The notes under the pieces are model-generated. The model was not told the DNA's origin. It saw only the letters and a list, made by a program, of their open reading frames with translations, and did not search any database. The position numbers and the translations under genes are program-made. From NCBI RefSeq assembly GCF_021442385.1, contig NZ_MUZA01000040.1, positions 1 to 58,370 on the forward strand: a stretch of 58,370 bases of DNA. The letters run 5' to 3'. Positions 24,431 through 32,796 of the stretch are shown here, piece after piece. Positions within the stretch are counted from its first letter, which is position 1. The number at the start of each line of letters is the position of its first letter. The stretch is from Micromonospora sp. MH99 (GTDB lineage: Bacteria; Actinomycetota; Actinomycetes; Mycobacteriales; Micromonosporaceae).

Positions 24431-25825
24431 ATGGATCAATCGACAGGAAACCTTACGGCTGAAGACCCCGGATGGGTGGACGACATCCTGTTCTCCGGCC
24501 ATCCGACCGACGTTTGTCTCCGCCTGCCGGAACCGATCGACCGGGTCACCCTGCACCGGCTGGTGACCGCCGCGCAGGACCGGCTGATCGCTGCCGGCCT
24601 GCGCCCCGGTGGCGCCGCCGCGCTACGACTGCCACCGTCACTGGCGTACGTGGTGAACCTGCTGGCCACCTGGCGCGCTGGCGCACAGGCGATCCTGCTC
24701 GACCACCGGCTGACCGACCACGAGGTGGATCGGGCGCTGACCCGACTCACCCCGCAGGTGGTGATCGCGCCGCTGCGCACCGCCGGCGGCGCGCTGAAGG
24801 TCTTCGTCGACGTCACCGAGAGCGTCACCCGCCACGCCGACCGTCCGGCGGTCAGCGGGCACGCCGTGATCCAGCTCAGCTCCGGCTCCACCGGCCCGTC
24901 CAAGGTGATCGGCCGTACCGCAGCCGACCTGGTCGCCGAGGTGGGCCGCTACACCCGCATCGACGGCGTGCCGCTGCCCGGCGAACGCATCATCCTGCTG
25001 CCCTCCATGGTGCACGTGCTCGGGCTCGTCGGCGGCCTGCTCTACGGCCTGCACGCCGGAGTCGAGCTGGTGCCACCGCAGCGACTCAGCGGCGACGCCG
25101 TGCTGGCCGCGATCGCCGCCGACCCGACACCGGCCACCGTGCTGGGCGTGCCGTTCCACATCGGTCTGCTCGCCTCCACCCGGCCGTCCGGCCCCCTGCC
25201 ACAGCTGCGGCGGATGACCACCGGTGGCGAACTGGTGCCGGCCGCTGTCGCACAGGCGTTCACCGACCGGTACGGGGTGCCGCTGGGCAACATGTACGGG
25301 ATGACCGAGGTCGGGGTGATCGGCACCGACCTGCACGGAGCACACCGGCCGTCGATCGCCCCGGCGCCCGGCATCGAGGTCCGCGAGTCCGACGGCGAAC
25401 TGTGGGTGTCCTGCCCGGCGTCGCCGTACGTCGGGCTGAGCGACCCGACCCGCTGGGCTGACGGCTGGCTGCACACCCGTGACGCCGGCACCGTCGACGC
25501 CGACTCCGGGCTGGTCACCGTGCGCGGCCGGCTCGACTCGCAGGTCTCGGTGGGCGGGATGAAGGTCGACCTCACCGAGGTGGAGGCCACCGTTGCCGAG
25601 CTGCCCGGCGTGGCCGCCGCCGTGGTGGTGTGGGACGACGGCATCACCGCGTACGTCCAGCCCGACGGCCCGCTGTCGGAGGAGATGCTGGACAAGCTCC
25701 TCGCCGAGCGGTTGGCCGGCTACAAGCGACCCAGGGTGTTGCGCCTGCTCGACGCGTTGCCCCGCACCACCACCGGCAAGCTGGTCCGCTCGACCGGCGC
25801 ACTGCGGTCGGCGGCGAGACCGTGA
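24431..25825 (+). CDS. AMP-forming acyl ligase (ANL superfamily), ligase 1
   Basis: A 464-residue adenylate-forming enzyme, slightly short for the family. The P-loop is LSSGSTGPSKV (about 151-161), the adenine/Mg motif is MYGMTEVGV (about 289-297), the hinge is HTRDAG, and the C-terminal catalytic lysine is in TTTGKLVRS (about 446-454). It would activate a carboxylic acid as its adenylate and load it on CoA or on one of the two carrier proteins downstream. Its 3' end overlaps the antisense phosphopantetheinyl transferase gene by 106 bases. Confidence 0.88.
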   Translation: MDQSTGNLTAEDPGWVDDILFSGHPTDVCLRLPEPIDRVTLHRLVTAAQDRLIAAGLRPGGAAALRLPPSLAYVVNLLATWRAGAQAILLDHRLTDHEVDRALTRLTPQVVIAPLRTAGGALKVFVDVTESVTRHADRPAVSGHAVIQLSSGSTGPSKVIGRTAADLVAEVGRYTRIDGVPLPGERIILLPSMVHVLGLVGGLLYGLHAGVELVPPQRLSGDAVLAAIAADPTPATVLGVPFHIGLLASTRPSGPLPQLRRMTTGGELVPAAVAQAFTDRYGVPLGNMYGMTEVGVIGTDLHGAHRPSIAPAPGIEVRESDGELWVSCPASPYVGLSDPTRWADGWLHTRDAGTVDADSGLVTVRGRLDSQVSVGGMKVDLTEVEATVAELPGVAAAVVVWDDGITAYVQPDGPLSEEMLDKLLAERLAGYKRPRVLRLLDALPRTTTGKLVRSTGALRSAARP

Positions 25826-26547
25826 CCGGCCCCCTGCACCACCTCGACGTCGGGACCGGGCCGCTGCACCACGTCGACACCGACTCCGGGCCGCTGCGCC
25901 ACGCCGACGTCGATGCCGGGACCGGGCCGCTGCACCACCTCGACGGCGACCTCGACGCCCGCCTCGGCGCGTACCGCGACGGCCAGCACGAGACCGCCGC
26001 CCAGCTCCGGATGACCGACCCGCAGGGGCTCGCCGCCGGGCACCTGGCGCAGCGGCAGGCCGGGCCCGGCCGGCGGGGGCATCCCCCGGAGCAGCCCGCC
26101 GCCGCGCAGCCCGACACCGAGCGCCTTGCCGACCGCCTCCTTGGCGGTCCACAGCCGCAGGAAATCGACCGCCCGGCCGGCCTCGGGTCGATCGGCCAGC
26201 CAGGCCAGCTCGGCCGGCGGGAACCAGCGGCGGGCCAGCGCGAGCGCGGGCAGCGCACGGACCTGCTCCACATCCACGCCGACCGGGCCGGCCGCACGGG
26301 CGGCGACCACCACGACCCGACCGGCGCGGCTGACGCTGACCGGCAGCTCGACGGACTCCGGCCCGGCGACGCGTACGACCGGGTTGCCGGCGGGGCCGTG
26401 TGCCAGCACCACCTCCGCCTCGGCGCGGCCGAGCAGCGCCGCGCCCGCCCGCCGCAGCAACCGCACGGCGGGACCCGGCCGACCGCCGGTGTCCCGACCG
26501 ACCCACACGTACGCGGTGTCCCGATCGGACACCGTCAGTTGGTCCAC
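25720..26547 (-). CDS. 4'-phosphopantetheinyl transferase (Sfp type)
   Basis: A 275-residue enzyme that would activate the cluster's carrier proteins. The family motifs VGVDVEQV (Asp92, Glu94) and LWTAKEAVGKALG (about 132-144) are intact; the preceding VSVSRAG has Arg where VSHS-type His is usual. From about residue 200 the protein continues into an extension of imperfect decapeptides (VVQRPGPDVEV type), encoded by a 30-bp tandem repeat, and ends inside the ligase gene. Sfp-type enzymes normally end before this. It is antisense to the flanking plus-strand genes, with only 15 bases between its GTG start and the ACP start. Confidence 0.85.
   Translation of the reverse strand: MDQLTVSDRDTAYVWVGRDTGGRPGPAVRLLRRAGAALLGRAEAEVVLAHGPAGNPVVRVAGPESVELPVSVSRAGRVVVVAARAAGPVGVDVEQVRALPALALARRWFPPAELAWLADRPEAGRAVDFLRLWTAKEAVGKALGVGLRGGGLLRGMPPPAGPGLPLRQVPGGEPLRVGHPELGGGLVLAVAVRAEAGVEVAVEVVQRPGPGIDVGVAQRPGVGVDVVQRPGPDVEVVQGAGHGLAADRSAPVERTSLPVVVRGNASSRRNTLGRL
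25828..25953. repeat. 30-bp tandem repeat, four copies
   Basis: Copies at 25828-25857, 25858-25887, 25888-25917 and, after a 6-bp insertion, 25924-25953 share the core GGGCCGCTGCACCAC-TCGAC. On the minus strand they encode decapeptide repeats in the C-terminal tail of the phosphopantetheinyl transferase. They begin three bases after the ligase stop. Confidence 0.85.
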
Positions 26548-26562
26548 GCAGAGAGGGTATCC

Positions 26563-26829
26563 ATGAGAGCCGAGGTCCGTGCCTTCGTCGTCGAGCAGCT
26601 CGCCGACATGAACTACGACGTCGAGGGGCTCGACGACGACACCACGCTCGGCCCGTCCGGCGTCGACCTGGAATCGCTGGCACTGGCCGACCTGTCCGTC
26701 CGCGTCGAGGACCGCTACGGCGTGACGTTCGCCGACGACGAGTCGGAGAAGTTGGCCCTCATGACGGTAGGCGAGTTCACCACGATGGTCGCCGACCGTG
26801 TCGCCGAGGCGACGAGCGACAGCGCCTGA
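26563..26829 (+). CDS. Acyl carrier protein 1 of block B
   Basis: An 88-residue carrier with the phosphopantetheine site GVDLESLALADLS (Ser38), where the usual D-S-L is E-S-L. The four-helix ACP pattern is clear. It is the first gene of an operon of overlapping genes to 37851. Its stop overlaps the next ATG by one base. Carriers of this form occur with stand-alone ketosynthases in aryl-polyene and type II polyene systems. Confidence 0.88.
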   Translation: MRAEVRAFVVEQLADMNYDVEGLDDDTTLGPSGVDLESLALADLSVRVEDRYGVTFADDESEKLALMTVGEFTTMVADRVAEATSDSA

Positions 26830-27074
26830 TGCCCGGTCAGCCCGACCTGGGGCGAGCTGACCTGCTGACCATGCTCGCCGAACTCACCGCGAAACCCGCC
26901 GCCGAGGTCCCCGACCGGATCGGCTCGATGGAACTCGCCTGGCTCGTGCACCTCATCGAGCAGCGCTACGAGCGTCGGCTCGACCTCACCGACGACGACC
27001 TGGCCGGCATCCGTACCGTTGACGACGCCCTGGTGGTCTTCCGGGCGTCGCTGATCGCTACCGCAGATGGCTGA
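26829..27074 (+). CDS. Acyl carrier-like protein 2 of block B
   Basis: An 81-residue second carrier. The site is DRIGSMELAWLVHLIEQRY, with Ser33 in the phosphopantetheine position but the motif diverged from D-S-L (G-S-M). Paired ACPs of unequal conservation are also seen in aryl-polyene clusters, where one carries the starter (family knowledge). It overlaps the KS-like gene by 8 bases. It could be a helper that is not modified. Confidence 0.78.
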   Translation: MPGQPDLGRADLLTMLAELTAKPAAEVPDRIGSMELAWLVHLIEQRYERRLDLTDDDLAGIRTVDDALVVFRASLIATADG

Positions 27075-28179
27075 GCCACCCGTCGCCCAGCTCACCGGTG
27101 TGTACGCGGTCAGCGCCCTCGGTCGCGGCGCCGACGCGCAGCTCGCCGGCGTCCTGGCCGGTGCGCCGGCGTTCGGCCCGGTACGCCGCTTCGACACCAC
27201 CACCCGCCGGGTCGCCGTGGCCGCCACCCTGCCCGACGTCGGCACCCTCGCCGACGAACTGGCCGCCGCGATCGACGCGGCCTGCGCGGCGGCCGGCCTG
27301 ACCGACGTACGGCGGGCGGGGTGTGCGTTGCTGCTCGCCGTGCACGGAGGCCCGGCGCCGGGCGCGGGGCCCGCCCCGGCCGCGCTCGCCGGCCAGCTCG
27401 CGCTGCGCACCGGACTGTCCGGGCCGACCCGCGTCTACACGAGCGCCTGCGTGTCGGCGAGCACGGCGGTGGCCGACGCCGCCGCCCTGATCGCCCGGGG
27501 CGACCTGGACCGGGCGGTGGTGGCCGCCGGCTACCTCGTCGAACCGGACCAGTTCGCGCTCTTCGACGCCGGCAGGGCTCTCGCCGACGACGGTGCGGTA
27601 CGCCCGTTCAGCGCCGGCCGACGGGGGTTGCTGCTCGGCGACGGGGTGGCCGCGGTGGTGCTCGAGTCCCGCGCGGCAGCCCGTCGTCGGGACGGTGGAC
27701 CGGTGGCCACACTGGTCGGTTGGGGGCGGGCCGGGGACGCGTTCCACCCCTGCCAGCCGGACCCGTCCGGCACCGGCCTGGCGCACGCGGTCCGCGCCGC
27801 GCTGCGCCGGGCCGGGCTGTCACCGCAGGCCGTCGGCTACGTCAACGCCAACGCCACCGGCACCGCGCAGAGCGACGCCGCCGAGGCGGCAGCGCTGCGT
27901 CAGGCCCTCGACGGGTACGCCGCTCAGGTGCCGGTCAGCTCCACCAAGGCGCTGCACGGGCACGCGTTGGAGGCGTCCGGGCTGCTCGAACTGGTGGTCA
28001 CCGCGTTGGCGCTGCGCCACGGCGAACTGCCAGTCAACGCCGGCTGGCGGGGCCCGGACGAGGCGTGCCCGCTGGATGTCATCACGGATCGTCCCCGGAG
28101 GACGACCGCGACGCACGCCCTGACCCTCAACGCCGCCTTCGGTGGCGCCAACACGGCACTTCTGGTCGGCGCCCCGTGA
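27067..28179 (+). CDS. Ketosynthase-like protein with His-to-Asn active site
   Basis: A 370-residue thiolase-fold protein, shorter than standard KS (about 410). The nucleophile is present (Cys128 in VYTSACVSAS). In place of VNAHGTGT it has VNANATGT, with Asn262 at the first catalytic His. Lys294 and His299 (STKALHGHALEASG) are kept. Elongating ketosynthases need both histidines, so it may act as a chain length factor, an acyl transferase or a cyclase rather than a decarboxylative condenser. The likely partner is the intact KS at 30408. Confidence 0.85.
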   Translation: MAEPPVAQLTGVYAVSALGRGADAQLAGVLAGAPAFGPVRRFDTTTRRVAVAATLPDVGTLADELAAAIDAACAAAGLTDVRRAGCALLLAVHGGPAPGAGPAPAALAGQLALRTGLSGPTRVYTSACVSASTAVADAAALIARGDLDRAVVAAGYLVEPDQFALFDAGRALADDGAVRPFSAGRRGLLLGDGVAAVVLESRAAARRRDGGPVATLVGWGRAGDAFHPCQPDPSGTGLAHAVRAALRRAGLSPQAVGYVNANATGTAQSDAAEAAALRQALDGYAAQVPVSSTKALHGHALEASGLLELVVTALALRHGELPVNAGWRGPDEACPLDVITDRPRRTTATHALTLNAAFGGANTALLVGAP

Positions 28180-28772
28180 CCACCCCGACCTCCCCGCGGT
28201 CCGGCACCTTCTGTCCCGACGAATCCGCTGACGCACGCGAAACGACCACCGAAACCGCACGAGCGCGCCAGGCGGGGATGCGGGAGCTGGCGCGGGCCTG
28301 CTGGCCCGAGGCCGACGACGGGGACGTGCCGGGCGTGCCGGGGTTCGTGTTCTCCGGGTTCGCACCGGTCGTGGTGGCCGTCGCCGAGCGGTGTCTGCGG
28401 CGACGGTACGGCACGGGACCGGTGCCGGCCGCCACACGGACGGCGATCGTGCTGGTCACCGCCAGCGGCGACCGGGCCAGCGCCGAGCACGTGCGGGCCA
28501 CTGTCGAGGCCGGCGGGCGGGTCGGCCCACTGTTCTTCTACCAGTCCGTGCCCAACAGCGTCGCCGGGCACATCGCGGCCCGCTGGGGGCTGCGCGGCCC
28601 GGTGATCTGCCTCAGCCCGACCGGCGACCCGTACGCCGACGGCACCGCCGAGGCGACCCTGCTGCGCGACGACGGCGACGCCGACGAGGTGTTGCTGGTC
28701 CTGATCGAACAGGCGCCCGACACGTCCACCGAGGCGGTCGCGGTGCTGCTGGGTGAAGGAGCACGACCATGA
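28176..28772 (+). CDS. Half-size ketosynthase-like protein (Ketoacyl-synt_2 type)
   Basis: A 198-residue protein resembling only the N-terminal half of a ketosynthase (PF13723-like), with PNSVAGHIAARWGLRGP near residues 128-144 and no active-site Cys. Proteins of this kind accompany aryl-polyene ketosynthases; their role is unclear. The GTG overlaps the previous stop (GTGA). A later ATG at 28278 is possible, since the first 30 residues are low complexity. It overlaps the ligase gene by four bases. Confidence 0.75.
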   Translation: MTTPTSPRSGTFCPDESADARETTTETARARQAGMRELARACWPEADDGDVPGVPGFVFSGFAPVVVAVAERCLRRRYGTGPVPAATRTAIVLVTASGDRASAEHVRATVEAGGRVGPLFFYQSVPNSVAGHIAARWGLRGPVICLSPTGDPYADGTAEATLLRDDGDADEVLLVLIEQAPDTSTEAVAVLLGEGARP

Positions 28773-30385
28773 GGACACGGGGACTGCGCGGCGCACTGGC
28801 CGCCGACACCGAGCTGGGCGCGGGCAACATGCTGGCCCGGGTGCTGGCGCACGGCGCCGACCCGGACGGGCCCGGCCTGACCTTCGACACCGCCGTCGAC
28901 GGGCACCCGGCCGAGGAACCGCTCACGCTCGGCCAGCTCGACGAGCGGGTCGCCGCCCGCGCCGCCTGGCTGCACGAGCGCGGAGTACGCCCCCGCGACC
29001 CGGTCGCCGTCTGGGCCACCGCCGCCGCCGACATGGTGCTGAGCTTCCTGGCGCTGGCCCGGCTCGGTGCGATCCCGGCGCTGATGAACGGCAAGCTCCG
29101 TCCCGAGATCGCCGCCGAGTACATCCGCCGCCTGCGCGGCGTCGGTGTGCTCGCCGACGACGCGCACACCGCGCTGCTGGCCGGGCACGACCTGGGCGTA
29201 CCGCTGCTGGGCACGCCCGCGCGGGCCGGCACGGGCGACCCGGCCGCCGCACCGGCGCACTACCGGCACCACAGCGACGACCCGATCGTGATCACCCACA
29301 CCTCCGGGACGACCGGGGTGCCCAAGGCGGTGCTGCACTCGCACGCGAGCCTCTTCGCCGCCACCCGGCACCTGCTCACCATGCCGCAGGCGCAGGGCAC
29401 CCGCCGGATCCTCAACGCGCTGCCCGCACCGCACACGGCCACCGTGCTGATGGTCAACCAGGCGCTGGGCAACCGCGCGGAGATGTTCCTGCTGTCCGAG
29501 CAGGGCGGCGAGCGGGTGCTCGACGCCATCCAACGCTGGCGTCCCGACGGGGTGTTCGGTTTCTCGGTCACCTGGGCCGAGCTGGCCCGCTTCGACCTGT
29601 CCGGCTACGACCTGGACTCGGTGCGGCTGTGGTTCAACACCGGCGACTGCTCGCACGAGCCGCACATCCGCCGGCTGGTCGCGACCGGCCGGCGGGACAC
29701 CGTCACCCGCGACGGCGTGGCCCGGGTGCCCGGCTCGGTCTTCATCGACGGGCTGGGCTCCAGCGAGATGGGGCACTCCATGTTCCACATCACCCACCGC
29801 GCCGACACCGACAGGTACGGCCGCTGCATCGGCCGGCCCTACGAGTTCGCCCGGGTCGCGGTGCTCGACGCCGACGGCGAGCCGGTGCCGGTCGGGGAGG
29901 TGGGTTTCCTGGGCGTGGACTCGCCGTCGCTGTTCCGGGGTTACTGGAACGACTCGGTCACCACCCACCGGTTCCGCCAGCGCGGCTGGTACCTCACTGG
30001 CGATCTGGTCCGGGCCGACGCCGACGGCCGCTACTACCACCTGGACCGGGCGGTCGACTCGGTCGACACCGGAGACGGCCGGCGGTTCTTCACCGCCCTG
30101 TCCGAGGAGAAGATCCTCGCCAGCTGCCCGGACGTCACCGACTGCACCGTGGTGATCGTCGCCGGGGCCGGGGGTGTGGTCACCGACGTGCTGCTCGAGT
30201 TGGCGGCCGGCGCCGACGAGGCGCAGGACCGCACCGAACGGGTCCGCGCGGCGCTCGGCGCGGACGTCGGCGCCACGCTGCGCCGGGTGGTGCCGGTGCG
30301 CTCGGACGACATCCCGGTCACCGTCACCGGCAAGGTCCGCAAGGTGGCCCTGCGCGAGCGCTACCTGACCGAGGCGTCGTCGTGA
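28769..30385 (+). CDS. AMP-forming acyl ligase, ligase 2
   Basis: A 538-residue ANL enzyme. The P-loop is THTSGTTGVPKAVLHSH (about 170-186), the core region is FIDGLGSSEMGHSM (about 325-338), the hinge aspartate is in WYLTGDLVRADADG, and the C-terminal lysine is in VTVTGKVRKVALRERY. Position in the operon next to two carrier proteins and ketosynthases suggests that it loads the starter acid onto a carrier, as the ligase of aryl-polyene clusters does. The acid could be an arylcarboxylate from the downstream HmaS route (inference). Confidence 0.88.
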   Translation: MRTRGLRGALAADTELGAGNMLARVLAHGADPDGPGLTFDTAVDGHPAEEPLTLGQLDERVAARAAWLHERGVRPRDPVAVWATAAADMVLSFLALARLGAIPALMNGKLRPEIAAEYIRRLRGVGVLADDAHTALLAGHDLGVPLLGTPARAGTGDPAAAPAHYRHHSDDPIVITHTSGTTGVPKAVLHSHASLFAATRHLLTMPQAQGTRRILNALPAPHTATVLMVNQALGNRAEMFLLSEQGGERVLDAIQRWRPDGVFGFSVTWAELARFDLSGYDLDSVRLWFNTGDCSHEPHIRRLVATGRRDTVTRDGVARVPGSVFIDGLGSSEMGHSMFHITHRADTDRYGRCIGRPYEFARVAVLDADGEPVPVGEVGFLGVDSPSLFRGYWNDSVTTHRFRQRGWYLTGDLVRADADGRYYHLDRAVDSVDTGDGRRFFTALSEEKILASCPDVTDCTVVIVAGAGGVVTDVLLELAAGADEAQDRTERVRAALGADVGATLRRVVPVRSDDIPVTVTGKVRKVALRERYLTEASS

Positions 30386-30407
30386 GCGGGCGATCCGGGG
30401 TGGCGGC

Positions 30408-31646
30408 GTGAGCGCGCTGATCACCGGGATGGGCCTGTTCACCCCGGTCGGGCGGGGCGTCGAGGAGACCTTCGACGCGCTGACCACCGGCCGTTCCGGG
30501 CTGACCCGGCCGCCCGCCGGTCATCCGGCGCGCGAGTCGCTGGACGTCGCCGGCCTGCTGCCGGACATCGACCCGCGCAGCGTCGTGTCCGGGCCGGAGA
30601 GCCGGGTGCTGGACCGGATCGTGGTGCTCGCTCTGCTCGCCGCCGCCGACGCGCTCGCCGACGCCGGCATCGAGGTGGGCCGCGACGTCGACGAGTCCCG
30701 GATCGGCGTGATCGTCGGCGGGGTCGGCGGGATGGCGACCCTGGAGACCCAGGTGCTCGCCCGGGCCGCGCGGGGTCGCGCGGCGGTCAGCCCGTACCTG
30801 CTCACCGGCATCCTGCCGAACATGCCGGCGGCGCGGATCGCCATCGCGCACGGCATCCGGGGCTACAGCTCGTCGGTCGGCACGGCCTGCGCGTCCGGCG
30901 CGCAGGCGGTCGCCGACGCGGTCCGGTTGATCCGGGCGGGGGAGGCCGACGTGGTGCTCTGCGGGGCCAGCGAGGCGCCGCTGTTTCCCACCTTCGCCGA
31001 CACCTTCGGCAACGCGCGGGCGCTGGCCCGCGCCGGGGACGACCCGTCCCGGGCGAGCCGGCCGTTCGACACGTCCCGCTCCGGGTTCGTGCTGGCCGAG
31101 GGCGCGGCGCTGCTGGTGGTCGAACGTGCCGAGCACGCCGCCGCACGTGGTGCCAACGGGTACGCCGAGGTGGCCGGCTACGGCGCGACCACCGACGCGT
31201 ACCACCCGACCGCCCCGCGCCCCGACGGCGCCGGCGCCGCCGCGTGCATCCGTGGCGCGCTGCGCAGCTCGGGCGTGCCGGCGGCCGCGGTCGGCTACGT
31301 CAACGCGCACGGCACCGGCACGAAGCTCGGCGACATCGCCGAGACCACCGCGCTCGCGGACGTCTTCGGCGACGGCGGTGTGCCGGTCAGCTCCACCAAG
31401 GCGCTCACCGGCCACCTGCTCGGCGCCTCCGGGGTGCTGGAGGCGGCGGTGACCGCGGTGGCGCTCGGTCGAGGGCTGCTGCCACCGACGTACCACCTCG
31501 ACGACCCGGACCCGGCCTGCCCGGCGGACCACATCCGTGGCACGCCCCGCAAGGCCGACCCGGAGTACGCGCTGACCAACTCGTTCGGGTTCGGCGGCCA
31601 GAACGTGAGCCTGCTGCTCGCGCGGGTCGCCGAGCCGAGGAGGTGA
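30408..31646 (+). CDS. Beta-ketoacyl-ACP synthase II-type ketosynthase
   Basis: A 412-residue KS with a full catalytic set: Cys161 in VGTACASGAQA, His in YVNAHGTGTKLGD, and Lys and His in STKALTGHLLGASG. It would carry out decarboxylative Claisen condensation on acyl carrier substrates. It is FabF-like rather than the KS-alpha type of block A, so the region has two separate condensing systems. GTG start, 22 bases after the ligase gene. Confidence 0.9.
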   Translation: MSALITGMGLFTPVGRGVEETFDALTTGRSGLTRPPAGHPARESLDVAGLLPDIDPRSVVSGPESRVLDRIVVLALLAAADALADAGIEVGRDVDESRIGVIVGGVGGMATLETQVLARAARGRAAVSPYLLTGILPNMPAARIAIAHGIRGYSSSVGTACASGAQAVADAVRLIRAGEADVVLCGASEAPLFPTFADTFGNARALARAGDDPSRASRPFDTSRSGFVLAEGAALLVVERAEHAAARGANGYAEVAGYGATTDAYHPTAPRPDGAGAAACIRGALRSSGVPAAAVGYVNAHGTGTKLGDIAETTALADVFGDGGVPVSSTKALTGHLLGASGVLEAAVTAVALGRGLLPPTYHLDDPDPACPADHIRGTPRKADPEYALTNSFGFGGQNVSLLLARVAEPRR

Positions 31647-31716
31647 GCGACGCGGCATCCCGGACGGGGGGCGTCCGGACGGCAACACGGGGGAAGCATG
31701 GGGAAGGGCACTGAAC

Positions 31717-32796
31717 ATGGACATCCGTGGGATCGACCACATCGAACTCTACGTAGGTGACGCCCGACAGGCGGCCTTCTACTTCAGCACCGCAGTCGGT
31801 TTCCAGATCTGCGGCCAGGGCGGCCCGGAGACCGGCCTGGCCGGGCAGCGCTCGCTGCTGCTCTGCCACGGCGACATCCGCCTGCTGCTCACCTCCGGGC
31901 TGAGCGCCGAGCATCCGGCGGCCCGGTACGTGCAGCGCCACGGCGACGGCATCGCTGTCGTCGCGGTCGAGGTCGGCGACGTCGAGCAGGCGTACGCCGA
32001 GCTGGTCGGCCGGGGCGCGGCAGGCGTGACGCCACCGACCACGCTGACCGGCGCGGACGCCGAGGTGGTGACCGCCGAGGTGGACGGCTTCGCCGACGTG
32101 CGGCACCGCCTGGTGCAGCGCCGGGGGAGCCGCGCCGACTTCCTGCCCGGCGTGATCACGCCGACGCCGTTCACTGCGGACGAGGGCAAGCCGGTCCTCG
32201 CCGAGGTCGACCACCTGGCGGTCTGCGTGCCGCCCGGCCAGCTGGACGAGACGGTCCGGCACTTCCAGGGGTTGTTCGACTTCGCGCAGATCTTCGAGGA
32301 GCACATCGAGGTCGACGGGCAGGGGATGAACTCCAAGGTGGTGCAGAGCCCGTCCGGACAGGTGACCGTGGTGCTGCTCGAGCCCGACCGGACCCGCCGG
32401 CCGGGGCAGATCGACGCGTTCCTCGACCAGCACGCCGGTGGGGGAGTGCAGCACCTGGGGCTGCGTACCGACGACATCGTGGCCGCCGTGGAGTCGCTGG
32501 GCCGGCGCGGGGTCCGCTTCGCCGGCACCCCCGCCAGCTACTACGAAGCCCTGGAGGCGCGGGTGGGCCGGGTGGACGCACCGCTGGAACGACTGCGCGA
32601 GCTGGGGGTGCTTGTCGACTCCGATCACGGCGGGCAGCTGTTGCAGATCTTCGCCGAGTCGATGCACGTGCGCCGCACGCTGTTCCTGGAGCTGATCGAG
32701 CGGCGCGGCGCGAGCGGCTTCGGCAGCGGCAACATCAAGGCGCTGTACGAGGCCAAGGAGCGGGAACTGGCCGCGGCCGCGGCGGTGGGCGCATGA
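31717..32796 (+). CDS. hmaS: 4-hydroxymandelate synthase / HPPD-family dioxygenase
   Basis: A 359-residue non-haem Fe(II), 2-oxoacid-coupled dioxygenase with two VOC half-domains. The iron ligands are His in EVDHLAVCVP, His in GGVQHLGLR, and Glu in LFLELIERRGASGFG. The C-terminal GSGNIKALYEA reads more like hydroxymandelate synthase (GSxNIKALYEA) than homogentisate-forming HPPD (GNFKALFE). HmaS converts 4-hydroxyphenylpyruvate to 4-hydroxymandelate, the first step to 4-hydroxyphenylglycine. A matching oxidase and aminotransferase lie at 47304 and 48423, which supports this choice; HPPD remains possible. Confidence 0.8.
   Translation: MDIRGIDHIELYVGDARQAAFYFSTAVGFQICGQGGPETGLAGQRSLLLCHGDIRLLLTSGLSAEHPAARYVQRHGDGIAVVAVEVGDVEQAYAELVGRGAAGVTPPTTLTGADAEVVTAEVDGFADVRHRLVQRRGSRADFLPGVITPTPFTADEGKPVLAEVDHLAVCVPPGQLDETVRHFQGLFDFAQIFEEHIEVDGQGMNSKVVQSPSGQVTVVLLEPDRTRRPGQIDAFLDQHAGGGVQHLGLRTDDIVAAVESLGRRGVRFAGTPASYYEALEARVGRVDAPLERLRELGVLVDSDHGGQLLQIFAESMHVRRTLFLELIERRGASGFGSGNIKALYEAKERELAAAAAVGA

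Noticed and set aside
25822..26829. A plus-strand frame from a GTG overlapping the ligase stop, continuous into the ACP, suggesting an N-terminally extended ACP
   Set aside because: The extension is antisense to the phosphopantetheinyl transferase, whose GVDVEQ and WTAKEAVGK motifs are clear. Only the last 88 codons look like protein.
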